Shown here: positions 4,174 through 5,835 of the stretch, in pieces | Layout of the letters: each line of letters starts with the position of its first letter | Numbering within the stretch: the stretch's first letter is position 1 | Assembly: GCA_016234975.1 (NCBI GenBank) | Contig: JACRND010000076.1 | Location: 1-5,835, forward strand | DNA length: 5,835 nt | DNA from: Nitrosarchaeum sp. | Lineage (GTDB): Archaea; Thermoproteota; Nitrososphaeria; Nitrososphaerales; Nitrosopumilaceae | Direction of reading: 5' to 3' | Program-made: the position numbers and the translations under genes | The notes under the pieces: generated by a model | What the model saw: the letters and a program-made list of their open reading frames with translations, nothing else | What the model was told of the DNA's origin: nothing | Database searches by the model: none

Positions 4174-5139
4174 CTAGGAAAATAGAACATATGCGTCATT
4201 CATAATTTTTTCAAGTTCTGTAATATTTTTTGATGAAGATATTTTTGGTCGTAATTTTGCACCTCCTGTCATTCCTTTGGTAAATCTCATTGCCTGACCT
4301 TTAATGTTTGAAAATTTTATGTTGTATTTAGTGGTAAGACGAAGATATTCAAAAAATGAATCCAGTTTATCTTTTAATGAATATTGTTTATAAGATCCAG
4401 TTTTTAGATAATCATTAATTTGTTCAAATAGAAATGGATTTCCCATTGCACCTCTACCGATCATAACATAATCACAATTGGTTTGATCAATCATTGTTTT
4501 AGCGTCTTCAGGAGTGGTTATGTCACCATTACCCACTATAGGAATATTAGAAATTTCTTTAAGTTCTTTGATCATTTTCCAATCAGCATTGCCTGAATAT
4601 CCTTGAGTCACAGTCCTAGGGTGAAGAGTAATCATCTGTATGCCCTCATCCTCTGCAATTTGTGCAATTTCTTTGAAAAGATAGCGACTTGCATCAGTAA
4701 CTCCTGAGCGAATCTTTAAAGTAACGGGTTTTTTCACTGCGTTAACCAAAGTGCTAAAAATTTGTTGGGTAAGATTGACTTCTTGTAGTAGAGCTCCACC
4801 TGCCATTTGTTGTGTTATGTGTGGTGCTGGACACCCCATGTTGTAATCAATAATGTCAAAAAATGGTTCTACGATCTTTGCAGCTTTTTCTAATGCTAAA
4901 AGATCAGAACCAAATAATTGAACAGATAGAGGTCTTTCTTTTTCAGAGTATTCTAAAAATTCCTGAATAGTTTTCTTATTTTCTTTTAGTTGTTGTTCTT
5001 TTGCAATTATGCTATGAATACTAGTAAACTCTGTTACAACCAAACCTGCACCCATTTTTTTACATTGTAATCTAAGAGCAGGATCACTTACTCCAGCCAT
5101 TGGAGCTAAAAAGGCTCTACTTGAAAAATTTGGAAGCAT
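4174..5139 (-). CDS. dus: tRNA-dihydrouridine synthase
   Basis: This FMN enzyme reduces uridine to dihydrouridine in tRNA D-loops using NAD(P)H. The 321-residue protein is full length. The TIM barrel occupies about residues 8-240: LAPMAGVSDPALR (11-23), QLFGS (74-78), DYNMGCPAP (98-106) with the catalytic acid Cys103, GGALL (114-118), LKIRSG (141-146) with FMN-contacting K142 and R144, LHPRTVTQGYSGNADW (172-187) with H173, GNGDI (203-207) and IGRGAMGNPFLF (227-238) for the phosphate of FMN. A C-terminal helical tRNA-binding domain (245-321) includes the usual R-x-x-K-G-M and LRPKIS stretch. The start is ATG at 5139, with no Shine-Dalgarno site but TATA-like DNA about 25 bases upstream, suggesting a leaderless mRNA. 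Which uridine it modifies cannot be told from sequence. It is minus-strand and 163 bases upstream of the RAM pair, which has its own promoter. Confidence 0.96.
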   Translation of the reverse strand: MLPNFSSRAFLAPMAGVSDPALRLQCKKMGAGLVVTEFTSIHSIIAKEQQLKENKKTIQEFLEYSEKERPLSVQLFGSDLLALEKAAKIVEPFFDIIDYNMGCPAPHITQQMAGGALLQEVNLTQQIFSTLVNAVKKPVTLKIRSGVTDASRYLFKEIAQIAEDEGIQMITLHPRTVTQGYSGNADWKMIKELKEISNIPIVGNGDITTPEDAKTMIDQTNCDYVMIGRGAMGNPFLFEQINDYLKTGSYKQYSLKDKLDSFFEYLRLTTKYNIKFSNIKGQAMRFTKGMTGGAKLRPKISSSKNITELEKIMNDAYVLFS

Positions 5140-5156
5140 CGTAACTGTTCTAATTT

Positions 5157-5168
5157 CTTAATATATTA
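5157..5168 (-). promoter_or_regulatory. TATA box of the dus gene
   Basis: The minus strand reads TAATATATTAAG, centred about 24 bases before the ATG at 5139. This spacing places transcription start at or within a few bases of the start codon, as for a leaderless archaeal mRNA. A second TATA-like element, GATATAATAA, lies just upstream. Confidence 0.45.
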
Positions 5169-5217
5169 TTATATCAAACTGATGTTTTGTATATTTAGAA
5201 AATTAAAAATATTGATT

Positions 5218-5835
5218 CTACGGATCTGGGCAACCGTCTGTGTCTTGGAATCCATCATAATCTTCTGCTTCTAGAGGACACAGATCTTTATCATTAATGA
5301 TATTATCCAAGTCATCGTCGTGAACAAATCTTTGTTGTTCTGGTGCAGTATCTGGACAACCGTCTGTGTCATTATACTTGTTCCAAGTTTCTGGACTTAT
5401 TGGACATGAATCAATTGTATCAGGATAGCCATCACCGTCGGAGTCAGCTCGTGTGGAGACAGTTGATTCTGCACCTCTTAGATCAGGACAGCCGTCCCAG
5501 TCCAAATATCCGTTAAAGTTTTCTGGATCATTGATACATTGATCTCTTCTATCCTCAATTCCATCACTATCAGCATCTGGGAATTGATATCCAGTGGTAG
5601 TATCAGAGACTACATCAGGACAACCGTCTGTGTCTTGGAAATGATTATAGGTTTCAGGAGTTGTTGGACAAGAATCCATTATATCTAAAATACCATCATA
5701 ATCAGAATCAAGGGTGGAAGTAAATTTGTCAGGACAACCGTCTTTATCTAAAAGTCCATTAACAGTTTCTGGTTGAGTTGGACATAAATCTAGATTGTCT
5801 AGAATACTATCACCGTCAGTGTCTGCAGCAGATTT
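5218..5835 (-). CDS. Thrombospondin type 3 repeat protein, 3' part
   Basis: The frame is open from the right window edge to a TAG at 5218-5220, so only the last 205 residues are seen; an internal ATG at 5679 is not the true start. It consists of five tandem thrombospondin type 3 (calcium-binding) repeats of about 32 residues plus linkers, each in the pattern D-x-D-x-D-x-x-x-D-x-x-D-x-C-P-x-x-P-E, then an aromatic or Asn-rich turn, then D-x-D-G-C-P-D. Examples are DSDGDGYPDTIDSCP and DTDGCPD. In this family the Asp carboxylates bind Ca2+ and the two Cys per repeat pair. The third repeat has CINDPE in place of CP-x-x-PE. The last repeat has CPLEAED. The chain stops one residue after the last GCPD, without a C-terminal anchor or OmpA domain, so attachment must come from the unseen N-terminal part or the protein is secreted. 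A cell-surface role is inferred. Confidence 0.9.
   Translation of the reverse strand, partial: KSAADTDGDSILDNLDLCPTQPETVNGLLDKDGCPDKFTSTLDSDYDGILDIMDSCPTTPETYNHFQDTDGCPDVVSDTTTGYQFPDADSDGIEDRRDQCINDPENFNGYLDWDGCPDLRGAESTVSTRADSDGDGYPDTIDSCPISPETWNKYNDTDGCPDTAPEQQRFVHDDDLDNIINDKDLCPLEAEDYDGFQDTDGCPDP
5231..5250. repeat. 20-bp identical repeat within thrombospondin repeats
   Basis: CAACCGTCTGTGTCTTGGAA occurs at 5231-5250 and 5621-5640, and its first 14 bases recur at 5357-5370. It encodes FQDTDGC in minus-strand repeats and reflects duplication of the protein repeats, not a separate element. Confidence 0.75.

Noticed and set aside
5218..5835. Regularly spaced repeats resembling an array
   Set aside because: The periodicity comes from protein-coding thrombospondin type 3 repeats in one open frame; the spacers are coding and the repeats are not palindromic, so it is not a CRISPR array.

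Overview
The window is AT-rich DNA that looks like an ammonia-oxidising marine archaeon (Nitrosopumilus-like Thaumarchaeota/Nitrososphaerota). The evidence is an archaeal TATA box placed about 25-30 bases before starts, frequent TTG starts and little use of Shine-Dalgarno sites. Gene content agrees: stand-alone Lrp/AsnC ligand-binding (RAM) domain proteins, a small protein of a type I recall from thaumarchaea (DUF6659-like), a thaumarchaeal-type single-pass surface protein, and a thrombospondin type 3 repeat surface protein. The assignment rests on recognition by eye, not on a search.

Left part (1-1864) is a patchwork of intact and broken genes. A PD-(D/E)XK nuclease-like gene enters from the left edge and ends at 484. 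Directly after it, in another frame, lies an internal fragment of an endonuclease IV (Nfo)-like TIM-barrel enzyme (about 478-654). This fragment abuts, tail to tail, the truncated 3' end of a minus-strand membrane-anchored surface protein (629-1201). Then come a 57-base near-perfect inverted repeat (1275-1331), a 58-residue minus-strand gene (1345-1521), and the C-terminal third of a PII (GlnB/GlnK) signalling protein with an in-frame TGA (1694-1864). Three gene fragments within 1.9 kb suggest a site of repeated insertion, deletion and decay.

Middle part (1942-3221) holds small plus-strand genes: a two-helix membrane protein, a DUF6659-like protein and a cysteine-rich probable zinc protein. 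Between the first two lies a 268-base interval with three possible hairpins and a doubtful 38-codon ORF.

Right part (3218-5835) is entirely minus-strand. A two-gene unit transcribed from a clear TATA box near 4045 encodes a one-domain RAM protein followed, 13 bases later, by a two-domain RAM paralogue. The two genes share an identical 33-bp stretch. Upstream in the same direction are a complete tRNA-dihydrouridine synthase gene (4174-5139), probably leaderless, and the 3' part of a thrombospondin type 3 repeat protein that runs off the right edge.

The genes do not form one obvious pathway. The best functional unit is the RAM pair, whose proteins could form mixed oligomers that sense amino acids. 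I found no RNA gene, CRISPR array or intact mobile element, and nothing that I can defend as a new multi-gene system.
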